NCBI RefSeq assembly: GCF_001281405.1 | Contig: NZ_CP010401.1 | Location: 97,501 to 161,500 of the forward strand | DNA from: Bartonella ancashensis | GTDB lineage: Bacteria; Pseudomonadota; Alphaproteobacteria; Rhizobiales; Rhizobiaceae | DNA: 64,000 bases | Direction of reading: 5' to 3' | Shown here: one piece after another, positions 29,401-38,560 of the stretch | Position numbering within the stretch: position 1 is the first letter of the stretch | How the letters are laid out: every line of letters begins with the position of its first letter | Made by a program: the position numbers and the translations under genes | Notes under the pieces: generated by a model | Seen by the model: only the letters and a program-made list of their open reading frames with translations | What the model was told of the DNA's origin: nothing | Database searches by the model: none

Positions 29401-31633
29401 CAGCTTCTGTTATCTCAACATTGTCTAAAGTAACAGATCCACTTCCTCTGACCCTAATACCCCTCCCCTCTGAAATCACCCGTCCCCCCCCCATCTTAAG
29501 CTTCCCACCACCAACAAAAATAGATGCACGTGAAATTGACTTACCTGTCACCGTTACATCTGTGAGATTAGCTTCTCCGTTCACCATACAAATGGCATTG
29601 CTAGTTTCTGATAGGAAGCTTCCCCCATTTGATATAACAGACCCTACACCCGTGGTTATAATTCCGGTAGATCTCCTCCAAACAGAAATCATTTTGCTTC
29701 TTCGTCCCACTGCTCTATGACGTATGGTAGAGTTTTCACGACTTTTTTCAAAAAAATAAGAAGAATGACCACCAATATAAAGACCTATACCATCTCCACT
29801 AATTGATGCCTCTGTCGTCCGGAGTACACCACCATTAACAATGACAGCAGCATCTTCTAAAACTTCTTGCGACGGTGGAGCCACAGTATCTCCTCGCAGA
29901 CGTACTTGTCTATTATATTCTCCCTTCACAATTGTTTTCGTCAAAGAAACATTACCTCCTTTTACATTGAGAGCTGCATTTTTATTTGAACTAACCCATC
30001 CATCGCCAATCTTAACGCTCCCCTTCTCAGCCAATATTGCTATACCTTCTGAACTTTTTACCTCAACACTATTTAAATCAACTCTAGAAGATTCATTACC
30101 TTTCACATAAAGACCTATACCACTTGCATCAAGTTCCCCAGCTGACATCTCGAATGTCCCAGTTTCATCAATAACGATAGCAGCATCTCTTCTCCCTCCT
30201 TCCATCTCATGCTTCACAATCACATTTTTGAAAGTCGCTTTTCCTCCCTGTATTGAAATACTACCCCCTCTCCCTTCTGAGGTAATCGTCCCATCATCTA
30301 CGGTAAGGGTCCCACCTTCAACTAGAATCCCACCTGCCCCTAGATTTTTTACTTCAACACTCTCTAATGTAGCAACACCTCCAGATTTTACGCTGAGCAC
30401 TTTACCTTTCGAGGTAATGCTCCCTAACTGCATCTCAAACTGCCCACCACTATCAACGAAAATCGTCGTACTGTCTCGCACATTACCACCCTTCACATCC
30501 ACAAACGACAAATTAACATTTCCCTCTTCCTTTACTGAAATACCTATCTCACTATTTGCAGTAATCGACCCATTCATAAAATAAGCTTTTCCGCCTTCAA
30601 CCGATAGCGTATTATTTCCCCCTCCTGTCATCTTAACATTAATAAATTTAGCCTCTTTTGAAGAATTGAGATCAACAAAAAGAGCTCCACCATCCTTTGA
30701 AACAATAGATGTATTCATTATCTCAGAACTCACCTCACTTAGAAGGGAAACTGCATACACATCCCCAGCTCCTTCACTTACAATAGATGCCTTATCTACA
30801 AAAACACTTCCTAGCAAAGCTTGAAGAGCCGTTGATTTTTCACTCTTTAACTGAGCTCCACCTAAACTGACGTCCCCTCCCGTTACAGAAAGTACATTAA
30901 GAGAAGCATCAATACTCCCTTTCCACATTTCGAATTTTCCGAAACTAACCAAAAATCCACGCTGAACATTCTTCAGCTCTACCCCCGTTAATGCAACGCC
31001 TCCATCCCAAGTTATCACCCCCGCGGCATACACATTATCAAATTTTGCATCCCTCACAGTAACCTTTCCTCCATCAGCAAGAATACCCACGCTAACATTT
31101 TCAATACTGAGATCACGCGCAGACAAATCTATTTTTCCACCTTTTTTCGCAAGAAGCGCTACATTAGCACGTTTAATTTCTCTCCCAGTAATACCAGACC
31201 CCGCAGAATCCTCTCTTCTTAAACCCCCGAAACGAGCAAGCGATGGTATAATTATCTCTCCACCTTCATCGCTTCGAAGGGCTACGTCTGCATTCTCAAT
31301 TTCTAAATCAAGAACTTCAATTCGTTTATTTGCCGCGGTTACGGCAGCTACATTATCAGCTCCTATAACTTCCTCAATATATTTTTGATATTCTTGATAT
31401 CCTTGTGGTCCTGAAGAAAAATCCAGCCATCCTTGACGAGGCCCTCGCCTACCTGGGTACTTATAAGAACACCCATACTTGTTGCCGCCAACATTTGTAT
31501 CCAAAGGTCCTCCACTACTGCTCCCTGAAGAACATTCTTGCTGCAAAATCTCATCCTCCAAACTACTCGCTGCATAACAAGAAAAAGTTAACATACAAAT
31601 GCATAAGCATGCGAAGTAACCGCCTTTCTTCAT
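26426..31633 (-). CDS. autotransporter B, passenger part (very long)
   Basis: The passenger is about 1735 residues long and starts MKKGGYFACLCICMLTFSCYA, a signal peptide, after a GGGAAAG site. The rest is dozens of 20-30-residue beta-helix turns with recurring phrases such as GGKLKM-GG-V-SEGRG, VSLSDVKVTSKSDSHAAIF and FVEGGTV. These are internal tandem repeats that recombine easily. It ends KKGSSSRG then TGA, exactly where autotransporter A continues into WDFRL. The frame could start further up at 31672, but ATG 31633 has the better ribosome site and immediately precedes the signal peptide. Confidence 0.8.
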   Translation of the reverse strand: MKKGGYFACLCICMLTFSCYAASSLEDEILQQECSSGSSSGGPLDTNVGGNKYGCSYKYPGRRGPRQGWLDFSSGPQGYQEYQKYIEEVIGADNVAAVTAANKRIEVLDLEIENADVALRSDEGGEIIIPSLARFGGLRREDSAGSGITGREIKRANVALLAKKGGKIDLSARDLSIENVSVGILADGGKVTVRDAKFDNVYAAGVITWDGGVALTGVELKNVQRGFLVSFGKFEMWKGSIDASLNVLSVTGGDVSLGGAQLKSEKSTALQALLGSVFVDKASIVSEGAGDVYAVSLLSEVSSEIMNTSIVSKDGGALFVDLNSSKEAKFINVKMTGGGNNTLSVEGGKAYFMNGSITANSEIGISVKEEGNVNLSFVDVKGGNVRDSTTIFVDSGGQFEMQLGSITSKGKVLSVKSGGVATLESVEVKNLGAGGILVEGGTLTVDDGTITSEGRGGSISIQGGKATFKNVIVKHEMEGGRRDAAIVIDETGTFEMSAGELDASGIGLYVKGNESSRVDLNSVEVKSSEGIAILAEKGSVKIGDGWVSSNKNAALNVKGGNVSLTKTIVKGEYNRQVRLRGDTVAPPSQEVLEDAAVIVNGGVLRTTEASISGDGIGLYIGGHSSYFFEKSRENSTIRHRAVGRRSKMISVWRRSTGIITTGVGSVISNGGSFLSETSNAICMVNGEANLTDVTVTGKSISRASIFVGGGKLKMGGGRVISEGRGIRVRGSGSVTLDNVEITEAEGEERVSVSTKSKSDSYAAIFVEGGDLKMQGGKVTSKNMGLRVSPSSSVFSSEVSVSLSDVKVTSKSDSHAAIFAGGGKLKIEGGDITSGGMGIMASGGVSISLTGVQVTGTNLGGISTSAKEVKIKKGKIESAKNVGLYIWGGHVSLTNTNIESKSDNDNNAAILGMSGVLSMQGGNVVAASYGIYSGGESFVNLHDVSVSSKGPVGVFVSGGAVKMQRGKVTSKGMGLRIDPSSLVSLSDVTVTSDLEGMFVLGGTVKMQRGSLNSSGLYSAIYVGGGKADLFATKVRSVSSPRAIFVKSGEFVMTEGEVITMNDGFHIVGGNSRLKDVAVSTGRRGIFVEGGTVRFKKGKIESRKTVAVEVAGGDITFTDSSIESKSYSHAAVFNNGGSLRIEKGTVLAFGKGVHVEGSGTTTLVGTHVEGKTGLFGKGGGSLSMDGRAVSFVNAGVHATNASKMSLSNVEISKSSNSALGTHSRWSVSAIRSEDSGSTIVATNVTVKDASSKVTGTTLRPTYYAVEALNGGAVTLNDSVIELTGTDFRNTGLHAVRGTINMAGGSITVAGIGVLTEGINPLAFAGYDGSKELTEMGSSVTLTNTLVRVRDGYAGVFVTYNGDVSMKGGSLEFTDGHAVALWGDKLSGSGSFTADGTTIRRVVQGDENGPVESSAFYISKSGTLTLRGSKVDVSGVHGLWITSDYSSYRPSGNYDRYEVNMEHSSVSVEGAGAYGVYFYEAGVSSPAEQVVKKDSFGVVRLKATNYSVPKGVAIYSHNSSGYLELSKRSHISGDLLLEASNGSNVIVHADQSSLTGNSRLADTSTAELYLVNDSKWTLTRSAFNDRDPFSSHITRLFLGDSVVAFSPPEAAGAQYQTLHIGSGVGSAYIAGGNAHLFLNVAMDNRGNLYGAKADRVLVHGDVAGLSTNVHVIGHVSNIVDDAESIDDSVSLIQVSGRAQENSFKLVSSYVALNGFPYQYELKAYGPSSSSKKGSSSRG
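28343..28431 (-). repeat. passenger segment also found inverted at 38029
   Basis: These 89 bases, coding for the repeat with NSRLKDVAVSTGRRG and FVEGGTVRF, occur again in opposite orientation at 38029-38117 with five differences by eye. The same segment is in copy C (around 34807-34895). Confidence 0.8.
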
Positions 31634-31737
31634 TGCCACTATCTTTCCCAGAATAACCATAATCATATGCAAATAAACACTTTGTGCTTAAAAAAACACG
31701 TTGCACATGGTAGTGACACATTATGGCAATAATAAGT

Positions 31738-31772
31738 TACCCCTTTACTGGGGATAAACCAACAAAGGGGTA
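31738..31772. repeat. intergenic hairpin repeat, copy 2
   Basis: This is the same stem (TACCCCTTT/AAAGGGGTA) as at 25274. It lies about 70-105 bases upstream of the B passenger frame and downstream of barrel C. Confidence 0.6.
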
Positions 31773-31828
31773 CAAAATAATCAATCTTTTCAGAAAAAAA
31801 TAAGCGTTACATTAAATATAATGAAGAA

Positions 31829-32893
31829 CTAAAAGCGATAACGAAAACCTCCAGAAAAGCTGCTCCCTGAATGACCTGAAGAACCTAACTTATGCTTGTA
31901 AACTATATCTCCATGGAACGCTACAGAAGACGATAATTCAGCATTAACTCCTAACCCCCCTTCTAAGGACGAACCAAAATCACTCAACGCGAATGAGTCC
32001 TTAAATGATACAAACTGTCTTCCTCCATAACTACTCGTCACATGGAACGTACTGTAAAGCGAAACAGCACCATCTCCCTGGAAGGATGAAACCGCCTTAC
32101 TTAAACGACCTCCGGCACGCATCGTCAATTGATCAGGACGACCAAGCCTGATATCAAAGCCATCAACATCACGCGCAGGATCTGAAAGTAATAATTGGTA
32201 AACAAGATGAACCTGAGGTTCAACAACAACACCCCCTAAACGGTTAGTGAATGACTGACCTCCCTTGAACAAAACTGTAAACGGTTGTCCTGTTAAACGA
32301 GCCGTCTTCCCACGGGCCAATGTAGTAACATTTCCACGGAATAGACCATATGACAGAGAACCATCCACATAAAGCCCGCTATCACGTTGCATATGCGCAT
32401 AGGCCGAAACAGACCACTTATCAAAAACGCTAGTCTGACTTCCCTCAACATTCTGAGGGCTCAAAGATACACGACCATATGTTCCTACTCCTCCAAGCAA
32501 AAGAATTCCATGATCACTCTCTATTGCCTTCAAAATAACACCTGCCTGCATCGCGCGGTAACCAATATTTCCTCCATAACCATATTCACGGGCTGAAAGG
32601 TTCGAGGCATAACGATGATTACTATCATAACCATGTACAGAAAAAGCTGGAGAATTATCAAAAAAACCATGCAGTAATACGCGCATACTCTTCAATAATT
32701 GATCCTGACGACCTATATCCAACAACTCAGAATGGAACAATGCATTCGGCAATAATAAGTAAGTCGGAATTTGAGGAACAACAGCTTTCACAACTGGCCC
32801 AGTTCCAGCCGAACCTTCATCATCCGAATGATCTGTCTTAACATGCCTGCTCTTTAAGCGGAAATCCCAAGAACTACCGTCTCCCTTAATCAA
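31829..32893 (-). CDS. autotransporter C, beta-barrel part (split from passenger)
   Basis: This is a second copy of the 354-codon barrel frame. It has the same TTG start overlapping the passenger TGA, the same IKGDGSSWDF junction, and the same terminal RYRF. The translation is identical to the barrel of B, including the broken junction, so the split predates the duplication or was spread by gene conversion. Like B it lacks a signal peptide. Confidence 0.8.
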   Translation of the reverse strand: MIKGDGSSWDFRLKSRHVKTDHSDDEGSAGTGPVVKAVVPQIPTYLLLPNALFHSELLDIGRQDQLLKSMRVLLHGFFDNSPAFSVHGYDSNHRYASNLSAREYGYGGNIGYRAMQAGVILKAIESDHGILLLGGVGTYGRVSLSPQNVEGSQTSVFDKWSVSAYAHMQRDSGLYVDGSLSYGLFRGNVTTLARGKTARLTGQPFTVLFKGGQSFTNRLGGVVVEPQVHLVYQLLLSDPARDVDGFDIRLGRPDQLTMRAGGRLSKAVSSFQGDGAVSLYSTFHVTSSYGGRQFVSFKDSFALSDFGSSLEGGLGVNAELSSSVAFHGDIVYKHKLGSSGHSGSSFSGGFRYRF

Positions 32894-35800
32894 CCTCTGG
32901 AAGAGGATCCCTTCTTTGATGAAGAAGAAGGACCATAAGCTTTCAGTTCATACTGATAAGGAAAACCATTCAGAGCAACATAACTGCTTACCAATTTAAA
33001 GGAATTTTCCTGTGCACGACCAGAAACCTGAATAAGTGAAACACTGTCATCAATGCTCTCTGCATCATCAACTATATTACTGACGTGACCTATGACATGA
33101 ACATTAGTGGATAAACCAGCAACATCCCCATGAACTAACACACGATCTGCTTTCGCACCATAAAGGTTACCACGATTATCCATAGCAACATTAAGGAAAA
33201 GATGAGCATTACCTCCTGCAATATAAGCACTCCCCACGCCAGAACCAATATGAAGGGTTTGATACTGAGCGCCTGCTGCTTCAGGAGGAGAAAATGCTAC
33301 TACACTATCTCCAAGAAATAGACGTGTAATATGAGAACTAAATGGATCCCTATCATTAAATGCACTGCGTGTTAACGTCCATTTAGAATCGTTAACTAAA
33401 TAAAGCTCTGCAGTTGAAGTATCTGCAAGGCGGCTATTCCCTGTTAACGAAGACTGATCCGCATGAACAATAACATTCGAACCATTACTTGCCTCCAATA
33501 ATAAATCACCAGAAATATGTGACCGCTTAGATAATTCAAGATACCCTGAAGAATTATGACTGTAGATAGCTACACCTTTCGGGACACTGTAATTTGTTGC
33601 TTTCAAACGAACAACACCAAAGGAATCCTTCTTTACGACCTGTTCTGCTGGAGAAGAAACCCCCGCTTCATAAAAATACACACCATAAGCACCAGCTCCT
33701 TCAACAGATACGGATGAATGCTCCATATTAACCTCATAGCGATCATAATTACCAGAGGGCCTATATGAGCTATAATCACTCGTAATCCACAAGCCATGAA
33801 CACCGGAAACATCAACTTTGCTTCCCCTTAAAGTCAAAGTTCCACTCTTTGAGATATAAAACGCTGAGCTCTCTACTGGACCATTCTCATCACCTTGAAC
33901 AACTCTCCTGATAGTAGTACCATCAGCAGTAAAGGAACCACTACCAGAAAGCTTATCACCCCATAAAGCAACGGCGTGCCCATCTGTAAATTCAAGCGAT
34001 CCTCCTTTCATGCTAACATCTCCGTTATAGGTAACGAAAACACCCGCATAACCATCTCGAACTCTAACTAATGTATTCGTCAAAGTTACAGAACTACCCA
34101 TTTCTGTCAATTCTTTGGAACCATCATAACCTGCAAAAGCTAAAGGATTAATACCTTCTGTCAAAACACCTATACCAGCTACTGTAATTGATCCACCGGC
34201 CATATTGATAGTGCCGCGCACAGCATGAAGACCCGTATTACGAAAATCTGTACCAGTAAGTTCAATCACTGAATCATTTAAAGTAACAGCTCCCCCATTC
34301 AAAGCTTCCACAGCATAGTAAGTCGGCCGCAACGTTGTACCTGTCACCTTACTTGACGCATCCTTAACTGTAACATTCGTTGCCACGATAGTACTACCAG
34401 AATCCTCTGATCGTATAGCACTAACTGACCATCTAGAATGAGTTCCTAGAGCTGAATTACTGGATTTAGAAATTTCAACGTTACTCAAGGACATTTTGCT
34501 TGCATTAGTCGCATGAACACCTGCATTTACGAAAGAAACAGCCCTTCCATCCATAGACAATGACCCCCCTCCTTTACCAAAAAGACCAGTCTTTCCTTCC
34601 ACATGCGTACCAACAAGGGTAGTTGTACCACTACCCTCAACATGCACACCTTTGCCAAATGCAAGAACCGTTCCTTTTTCTATTCTTAACGATCCACCAT
34701 TATTAAAAACAGCTGCATGCGAATATGACTTGCTCTCTATGGATGAATCAGTGAACGTGATGTCCCCTCCCGCTACCTCAACAGCAACAGTCTTACGTGA
34801 CTCAATCTTCCCTTTCTTAAAGCGAACTGTTCCGCCTTCTACAAAAATCCCTCTTCTGCCTGTAGAAACGGCAACATCTTTTAAACGAGAATTCCCTCCT
34901 ACAATGTGAAAACCGTCATTCATAGTGATAACCTCCCCCTCCGTCATCACAAACTCTCCACTTTTGACAAAAATTGCTCGTGGAGATGAAACACTCCTCA
35001 CTTTTGTAGCAAACAAATCAGCTTTCCCACCTCCTACGTAGATAGCCGAATACAAACCTGAAGAATTTAGCGAAGGTGGAACTGTTAAGATGCAGAGAGG
35101 GGAAACAAAAACCCCAACAGGTCCCTTGCTACTTACTGAAACATCATGTAAATTAACAAAGCTTTCTCCTCCAGAATAAATCCCATAAGAGGCGGCAACA
35201 ACATTACCACCTTGCATCGATAAAACACCGCTCATGCCTAAAATAGCTGCATTATTATCATTATCTGATTTACTCTCTATATTCGTATTAGTTAAGGAAA
35301 CATGCCCTCCCCAAATATACAAGCCCACATTCTTAGCCGATTCAATCTTTCCTTTCTTTATCTTAACTTCTTTAGCGCTTGTCGATATCCCTCCCAAATT
35401 CGTACCAGTTACTTGAACACCGGTTAAAGAAATAGACACCCCTCCAGAAGCCATAATACCCATACCTCCTGAAGTAATATCTCCCCCCTCTATCTTAAGC
35501 TTCCCACCACCGGCAAAAATAGCAGCATGTGAATCTGATTTACTTGTCACCTTTACATCACTTAAGGAAACCGATACCTCACTTGAGAAAACCGAGCTGC
35601 TAGGACTTACACGAAGCCCCATATTTTTTGAAGTAACCTTTCCTCCCTGCATCTTAAGATCTCCACCCTCAACAAAAATAGCAGCATATGAATCCGACTT
35701 ACTTTTCGTACTAACAGACACCCGTTCTTCTCCTTCAGCTTCTGTTATCTCAACATTGTCTAAAGTAACAGATCCACTTCCTCTGACCCTAATACCCCTC

Positions 35801-37860
35801 CCCTCTGAAATCACCCGTCCCCCCCCCATCTTAAGCTTCCCACCACCAACAAAAATAGATGCACGTGAAATTGACTTACCTGTCACCGTTACATCTGTGA
35901 GATTAGCTTCTCCGTTCACCATACAAATGGCATTGCTAGTTTCTGATAGGAAGCTTCCCCCATTTGATATAACAGACCCTACACCCGTGGTTATAATTCC
36001 GGTAGATCTCCTCCAAACAGAAATCATTTTGCTTCTTCGTCCCACTGCTCTATGACGTATGGTAGAGTTTTCACGACTTTTTTCAAAAAAATAAGAAGAA
36101 TGACCACCAATATAAAGACCTATACCATCTCCACTAATTGATGCCTCTGTCGTCCGGAGTACACCACCATTAACAATGACAGCAGCATCTTCTAAAACTT
36201 CTTGCGACGGTGGAGCCACAGTATCTCCTCGCAGACGTACTTGTCTATTATATTCTCCCTTCACAATTGTTTTCGTCAAAGAAACATTACCTCCTTTTAC
36301 ATTGAGAGCTGCATTTTTATTTGAACTAACCCATCCATCGCCAATCTTAACGCTCCCCTTCTCAGCCAATATTGCTATACCTTCTGAACTTTTTACCTCA
36401 ACACTATTTAAATCAACTCTAGAAGATTCATTACCTTTCACATAAAGACCTATACCACTTGCATCAAGTTCCCCAGCTGACATCTCGAATGTCCCAGTTT
36501 CATCAATAACGATAGCAGCATCTCTTCTCCCTCCTTCCATCTCATGCTTCACAATCACATTTTTGAAAGTCGCTTTTCCTCCCTGTATTGAAATACTACC
36601 CCCTCTCCCTTCTGAGGTAATCGTCCCATCATCTACGGTAAGGGTCCCACCTTCAACTAGAATCCCACCTGCCCCTAGATTTTTTACTTCAACACTCTCT
36701 AATGTAGCAACACCTCCAGATTTTACGCTGAGCACTTTACCTTTCGAGGTAATGCTCCCTGACTGCATCTCAAACCGCCCACTATCAACGGAAATCACTG
36801 TACTTCCTTCTGTCTCACCTTTCACAGTCACAGCAGACAAATTAACATCTCCCTTTCCCTTTACTGAAATACCTATCTTACCACTTGCCGTGACCGACCC
36901 ATTCGTAAAAGAAGCTTTTCCTCCTTCAACCAATAGCGTACCATCATCTCCCCCTCCTGTCATCGTAACATTAGTAATTTCAGCCACTTTTGAAGAACTG
37001 CTATTCAACTGAATTTTATATAAACTGATGTCCTTTCCCACTACAGAAAGCGCATTAGAAGAAGTACTAATACTCCCTCCCTCCATTTTGAATTTTCCAG
37101 AATTAACCACAAATCCATGCTGAACATCCTTTAGTTCTACCCCCTTTAATACAACGTCTCCATTCTGAGATATCACCCCCGCAAGATACACATTGTCAAA
37201 TTTTGCATCCTCCACAGTAACCTTTCCTCCAGCAGCCAAAATACCTATACGAACATCCTCAATACCAATATGCGTAGACAAATTTATTTTTCCATCCTTT
37301 TCCGCAAAAAGCGCTACATTAGCACGTTTAATTTCTCCCCCAATATTATCAGATTCCACAGAATCCTCACTATCTTTCGTAGAATCCCCTCTAAGCTCTC
37401 CCACATCTCTAGGATTATCGGAATGATGCGATGATATAATTATCTCTCCATCTTTACCGCTTTGAAGGGCTACGCCTACACTCTCAATTTCTAAACGAAA
37501 ACCTTTAATTTGTTTATTCGTATCCGCATCCGCATCCGTATGTATGGCAACTACATGACCAATTATTGCATCTCTATCAGCATCAAGATATTCTTGCAAA
37601 TTTACTGGTCCTATAGTAAAACCTGCCCAACCTGATGAAGGCATTTGATTACCTCGGTACTTATAAGAACACTTCTCGCCCCCGTCGTCAACATCTACAT
37701 CCAAACGTCCTCCACTACCTCTCCCTGAAGAACATATTCTTTGCAAACTACTTTTCCGCGAGCTAACCGTTGCACCACTTCTCTGCAAGCCAACCGTTGC
37801 ATAACAAGAAAAAGTTAACATACAAACACATAAACATACGAAGTAACCGCTTTTCTTCAT
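32890..37860 (-). CDS. autotransporter C, passenger part (mosaic copy)
   Basis: The passenger is about 1656 residues with signal peptide MKKSGYFVCLCVCMLTFSCYA, starting at 37860 after GGGAAAG. The first 370 or so residues differ substantially from B (for example DADADTNKQIKGF and KDSEDSVESDN are unique to C). From SGSITSKGKVLSVKSGG onward the two proteins are the same except at one place: B has 52 residues between GVFVS and SLNSS, whereas C has nine (PLCILTVPP). Those nine are encoded by an inverted 28-base piece. The C-terminus again ends GSSSRG plus TGA. It is a mosaic paralogue with a homogenised 3' part. Confidence 0.8.
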   Translation of the reverse strand: MKKSGYFVCLCVCMLTFSCYATVGLQRSGATVSSRKSSLQRICSSGRGSGGRLDVDVDDGGEKCSYKYRGNQMPSSGWAGFTIGPVNLQEYLDADRDAIIGHVVAIHTDADADTNKQIKGFRLEIESVGVALQSGKDGEIIISSHHSDNPRDVGELRGDSTKDSEDSVESDNIGGEIKRANVALFAEKDGKINLSTHIGIEDVRIGILAAGGKVTVEDAKFDNVYLAGVISQNGDVVLKGVELKDVQHGFVVNSGKFKMEGGSISTSSNALSVVGKDISLYKIQLNSSSSKVAEITNVTMTGGGDDGTLLVEGGKASFTNGSVTASGKIGISVKGKGDVNLSAVTVKGETEGSTVISVDSGRFEMQSGSITSKGKVLSVKSGGVATLESVEVKNLGAGGILVEGGTLTVDDGTITSEGRGGSISIQGGKATFKNVIVKHEMEGGRRDAAIVIDETGTFEMSAGELDASGIGLYVKGNESSRVDLNSVEVKSSEGIAILAEKGSVKIGDGWVSSNKNAALNVKGGNVSLTKTIVKGEYNRQVRLRGDTVAPPSQEVLEDAAVIVNGGVLRTTEASISGDGIGLYIGGHSSYFFEKSRENSTIRHRAVGRRSKMISVWRRSTGIITTGVGSVISNGGSFLSETSNAICMVNGEANLTDVTVTGKSISRASIFVGGGKLKMGGGRVISEGRGIRVRGSGSVTLDNVEITEAEGEERVSVSTKSKSDSYAAIFVEGGDLKMQGGKVTSKNMGLRVSPSSSVFSSEVSVSLSDVKVTSKSDSHAAIFAGGGKLKIEGGDITSGGMGIMASGGVSISLTGVQVTGTNLGGISTSAKEVKIKKGKIESAKNVGLYIWGGHVSLTNTNIESKSDNDNNAAILGMSGVLSMQGGNVVAASYGIYSGGESFVNLHDVSVSSKGPVGVFVSPLCILTVPPSLNSSGLYSAIYVGGGKADLFATKVRSVSSPRAIFVKSGEFVMTEGEVITMNDGFHIVGGNSRLKDVAVSTGRRGIFVEGGTVRFKKGKIESRKTVAVEVAGGDITFTDSSIESKSYSHAAVFNNGGSLRIEKGTVLAFGKGVHVEGSGTTTLVGTHVEGKTGLFGKGGGSLSMDGRAVSFVNAGVHATNASKMSLSNVEISKSSNSALGTHSRWSVSAIRSEDSGSTIVATNVTVKDASSKVTGTTLRPTYYAVEALNGGAVTLNDSVIELTGTDFRNTGLHAVRGTINMAGGSITVAGIGVLTEGINPLAFAGYDGSKELTEMGSSVTLTNTLVRVRDGYAGVFVTYNGDVSMKGGSLEFTDGHAVALWGDKLSGSGSFTADGTTIRRVVQGDENGPVESSAFYISKSGTLTLRGSKVDVSGVHGLWITSDYSSYRPSGNYDRYEVNMEHSSVSVEGAGAYGVYFYEAGVSSPAEQVVKKDSFGVVRLKATNYSVPKGVAIYSHNSSGYLELSKRSHISGDLLLEASNGSNVIVHADQSSLTGNSRLADTSTAELYLVNDSKWTLTRSAFNDRDPFSSHITRLFLGDSVVAFSPPEAAGAQYQTLHIGSGVGSAYIAGGNAHLFLNVAMDNRGNLYGAKADRVLVHGDVAGLSTNVHVIGHVSNIVDDAESIDDSVSLIQVSGRAQENSFKLVSSYVALNGFPYQYELKAYGPSSSSKKGSSSRG
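35074..35101. repeat. 28-base inverted segment at a deletion joint
   Basis: This stretch is the reverse complement of 28610-28637 in copy B. In B that segment exists twice as an imperfect direct repeat about 130 bases apart (starting 28610 and near 28739). In C one inverted copy replaces both repeats and the intervening DNA, keeping the reading frame. Confidence 0.85.
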
Positions 37861-37965
37861 TGCCACTGTCTTTCCCAGAATAACCATAATCATACGCAAA
37901 CAAACACTTTGTGCTTAAAAAAAACACGTTACACACGGTAGTGACACATTATGGCAATAATAAGT

Positions 37966-37999
37966 CACCCCTTTGCTGGGGATAAACCAACAAAGGGGT
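37966..37999. repeat. intergenic hairpin repeat, copy 3
   Basis: ACCCCTTT/AAAGGGGT has an 8-bp stem. It is a diverged version (GTCACCCCTTTGCTGG) of the element at 25274 and 31738. It lies upstream of the C passenger. Confidence 0.55.
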
Positions 38000-38028
38000 A
38001 CAAAATAATCAATCTTTTCAGAAAAAAA

Positions 38029-38117
38029 GGAATTCTCGTTTAAAAAATGTTGCCGTTTCTACGGGTAGAAGAGGGATTTTTGTAGAAGGCGGAACAGTTC
38101 GCTTTGAGAAAGGCAAG
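38029..38117 (+). repeat. inverted passenger fragment, 89 bases
   Basis: Read on the plus strand this codes NSRLKNVAVSTGRRG, then FVEGGTVRFEKGK, the same repeat turn found on the minus strand of B (28343-28431). It is inserted between the flank sequence CTTTTCAGAAAAAAA and GCGTTACATTAAAT, which are almost contiguous (only TA between) at 25340 and 31803. It is therefore an added inverted piece at the 3' end of the third barrel. Confidence 0.85.
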
Positions 38118-38141
38118 CGTTACATTAAATATAATGAAGCA

Positions 38142-38560
38142 CTAAAAGCGATAACGAAAACCTCCAGAAAAGCTGCTCCCTGAATGACCTAAAGAACCTA
38201 ACTTATGCTTATAAACTATATCTCCATGGAACGCTACAGAAGACGACAATTCAGCATTAACTCCTAACCCCCCTTCTAAGGACGAACCAAAATCACTCAA
38301 CGCGAATGAGTCCTTAAATGATACAAACTGTCTTCCTCCATAACTACTCGTCACATGGAACGTACTGTAAAGCGAAACAGCACCATCTCCCCGGAAGGAT
38401 GAAACCGCCTTACTTAAACGACCTCCGGCACGCATCGTCAACTGATCAGGACGACCAAGCCTGATATCAAAGCCATCAACATCACGCGCAGGATCTGAAA
38501 GTAATAATTGGTAAACAAGATGAACCTGAGGTTCAACAACAATACCCCCTAAACGGATAG
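38142..38560 (-). pseudogene. autotransporter D, truncated beta-barrel remnant
   Basis: The last 138 or so codons match the barrel of B and C from LGGIVVEPQVHLVYQ to the terminal GGFRYRF with a few substitutions. Homology stops at about 38560, and upstream DNA reads as an unrelated short frame (FVLPVPKLSENTLV, then YGYGIIVYAADFSLVGGAY, up to a stop). No passenger or signal peptide remains. It is the decayed third member of the array and a possible donor for gene conversion. Confidence 0.8.

Larger units (their letters stand above)
25257..30425. repeat. large tandem duplication, left unit
   Basis: This unit (barrel plus most of the passenger of B, and its 3' flank) matches 31721-36760 nearly base for base wherever I compared; the offset is 6464 bases at the left end. 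The identity stops sharply at 30425/36760 within the passenger coding sequence. Beyond that, the two genes are clearly homologous but diverged. Confidence 0.85.
31721..36760. repeat. large tandem duplication, right unit
   Basis: This is the partner of 25257-30425. Net length is 129 bases less, accounted for by the single deletion/inversion event at about 35074-35101. Several frames compared across the unit translate identically. Confidence 0.85.

Noticed and set aside
28188..30584. Several proline-rich open frames on the plus strand across the autotransporter passenger
   Set aside because: They are complements of the repetitive GG-rich passenger coding strand, have no ribosome sites, and are duplicated only because the host gene is.
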